Positions 63,905-64,000 of a stretch of 64,000 nt of DNA are shown here, in pieces. The notes beneath the pieces are model-generated. The model had not been told where the DNA came from and did not search any database. It worked only from the letters and a program-made list of their open reading frames with translations. Position 1 is the stretch's first letter, and every line of letters starts with the position of its first letter. The translations under genes were made by a program, and so were the position numbers. Origin of the DNA: Helicobacter canis (lineage in GTDB: Bacteria > Campylobacterota > Campylobacteria > Campylobacterales > Helicobacteraceae). The stretch lies in the NCBI RefSeq assembly GCF_008693005.1, contig NZ_VXKE01000006.1, positions 91,058 to 155,057 of the forward strand, given 5' to 3'.

Positions 63905-64000
63905 ATGCTCTTTAACTCCTATCTCTTTATCTTTTGCTTTTTGCCTATTGTGTGGGCAGTGTTTCATATTTTAAAAGCATTGAGTGTTAAAAAAGATTCT
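63905..64000 (+). CDS. MBOAT-family O-acyltransferase, N-terminal fragment (runs off the right edge)
   Basis: The first 32 codons (MLFNSYLFIFCFLPIVWAVF) match the typical start of AlgI-like membrane-bound O-acyltransferases, which acetylate surface polysaccharide or peptidoglycan. AAAGGA lies five bases before the ATG. Only one hydrophobic helix is visible; the rest is beyond the window. Confidence 0.7.
   Translation, partial: MLFNSYLFIFCFLPIVWAVFHILKALSVKKDS

Noticed and set aside
1..64000. tRNA, rRNA, transposase or phage genes
   Set aside because: None recognised on either strand; the repeats carry no transposase in this window.

Overview
The window comes from a Helicobacter-type Campylobacterota genome. 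The evidence is a Fur protein very close to H. pylori Fur, a cytoplasmic CZB-domain chemoreceptor (TlpD type) next to pbp1A, a FlaA flagellin, a HefABC-type efflux operon, the aminofutalosine deaminase of the futalosine menaquinone pathway, and Helicobacter-style TATAAT promoters with little -35 signal. The surface-glycan content fits an enterohepatic or related Helicobacter better than H. pylori. The species is not identified.

Layout. 1-3.5 kb: DEAD-box helicase start, mqnX and a split threonine/serine exporter. 3.6-10 kb: two frame-disrupted methyltransferases downstream of pbp1A, then tlpD, fur and a frame-disrupted PAP2 phosphatase. 10-25.7 kb: a long minus-strand surface-glycan locus with CDP-3,6-dideoxyhexose enzymes (rfbF, rfbG, rfbH), three SDR sugar enzymes, a thiamine-diphosphate enzyme, an aminotransferase, glycosyltransferases and an FkbM methyltransferase. 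25.8-33.8 kb: a CcoI-type copper ATPase, a second PAP2 protein, a Gfo/Idh oxidoreductase, rimO and a class V aminotransferase. 33.9-45.7 kb: mostly housekeeping genes (purH, ung, capA-like, hisS, waaF, cmoA, tpiA, lpxD, a phospholipase D lipoprotein). 45.9-64 kb: flaA, msrA, lemA, rpoD, a phase-variable glycosyltransferase, purM, an SH3 protein, aroE, hefABC, an outer-membrane protein, RNase R and the start of an MBOAT acyltransferase.

Two features dominate. First, nine poly-G/poly-C tracts of 8 to 12 bases lie in or beside surface-modification genes. Six of them leave the gene out of frame or cut short as sequenced, so the locus looks like a set of contingency genes. Second, palindromic repeat modules of roughly 40-130 bp occur as composite cassettes of 0.2-0.75 kb. 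They fill intergenic gaps and are also inserted in frame, without stop codons, inside conserved genes (ccoI-like ATPase, waaF, RNase R, Gfo/Idh, glycosyltransferases, an FkbM methyltransferase). Removing the insert restores about the normal family length. Four poly-G tracts sit at the edge of such a cassette, which suggests the repeats and the phase switches spread together. The short word AGAATC/GATTCT (often inside TAGATTCTAG) ends many modules and is also strongly over-represented alone.

The glycan enzymes fit one pathway: RfbF makes CDP-glucose, RfbG the 4-keto-6-deoxy sugar, RfbH the 3-deoxy derivative, and one or more SDRs the final sugar. The TPP enzyme could add a two-carbon branch in the manner of YerE of yersiniose synthesis; that step is inference. 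All positions were read by eye; repeat boundaries are approximate.
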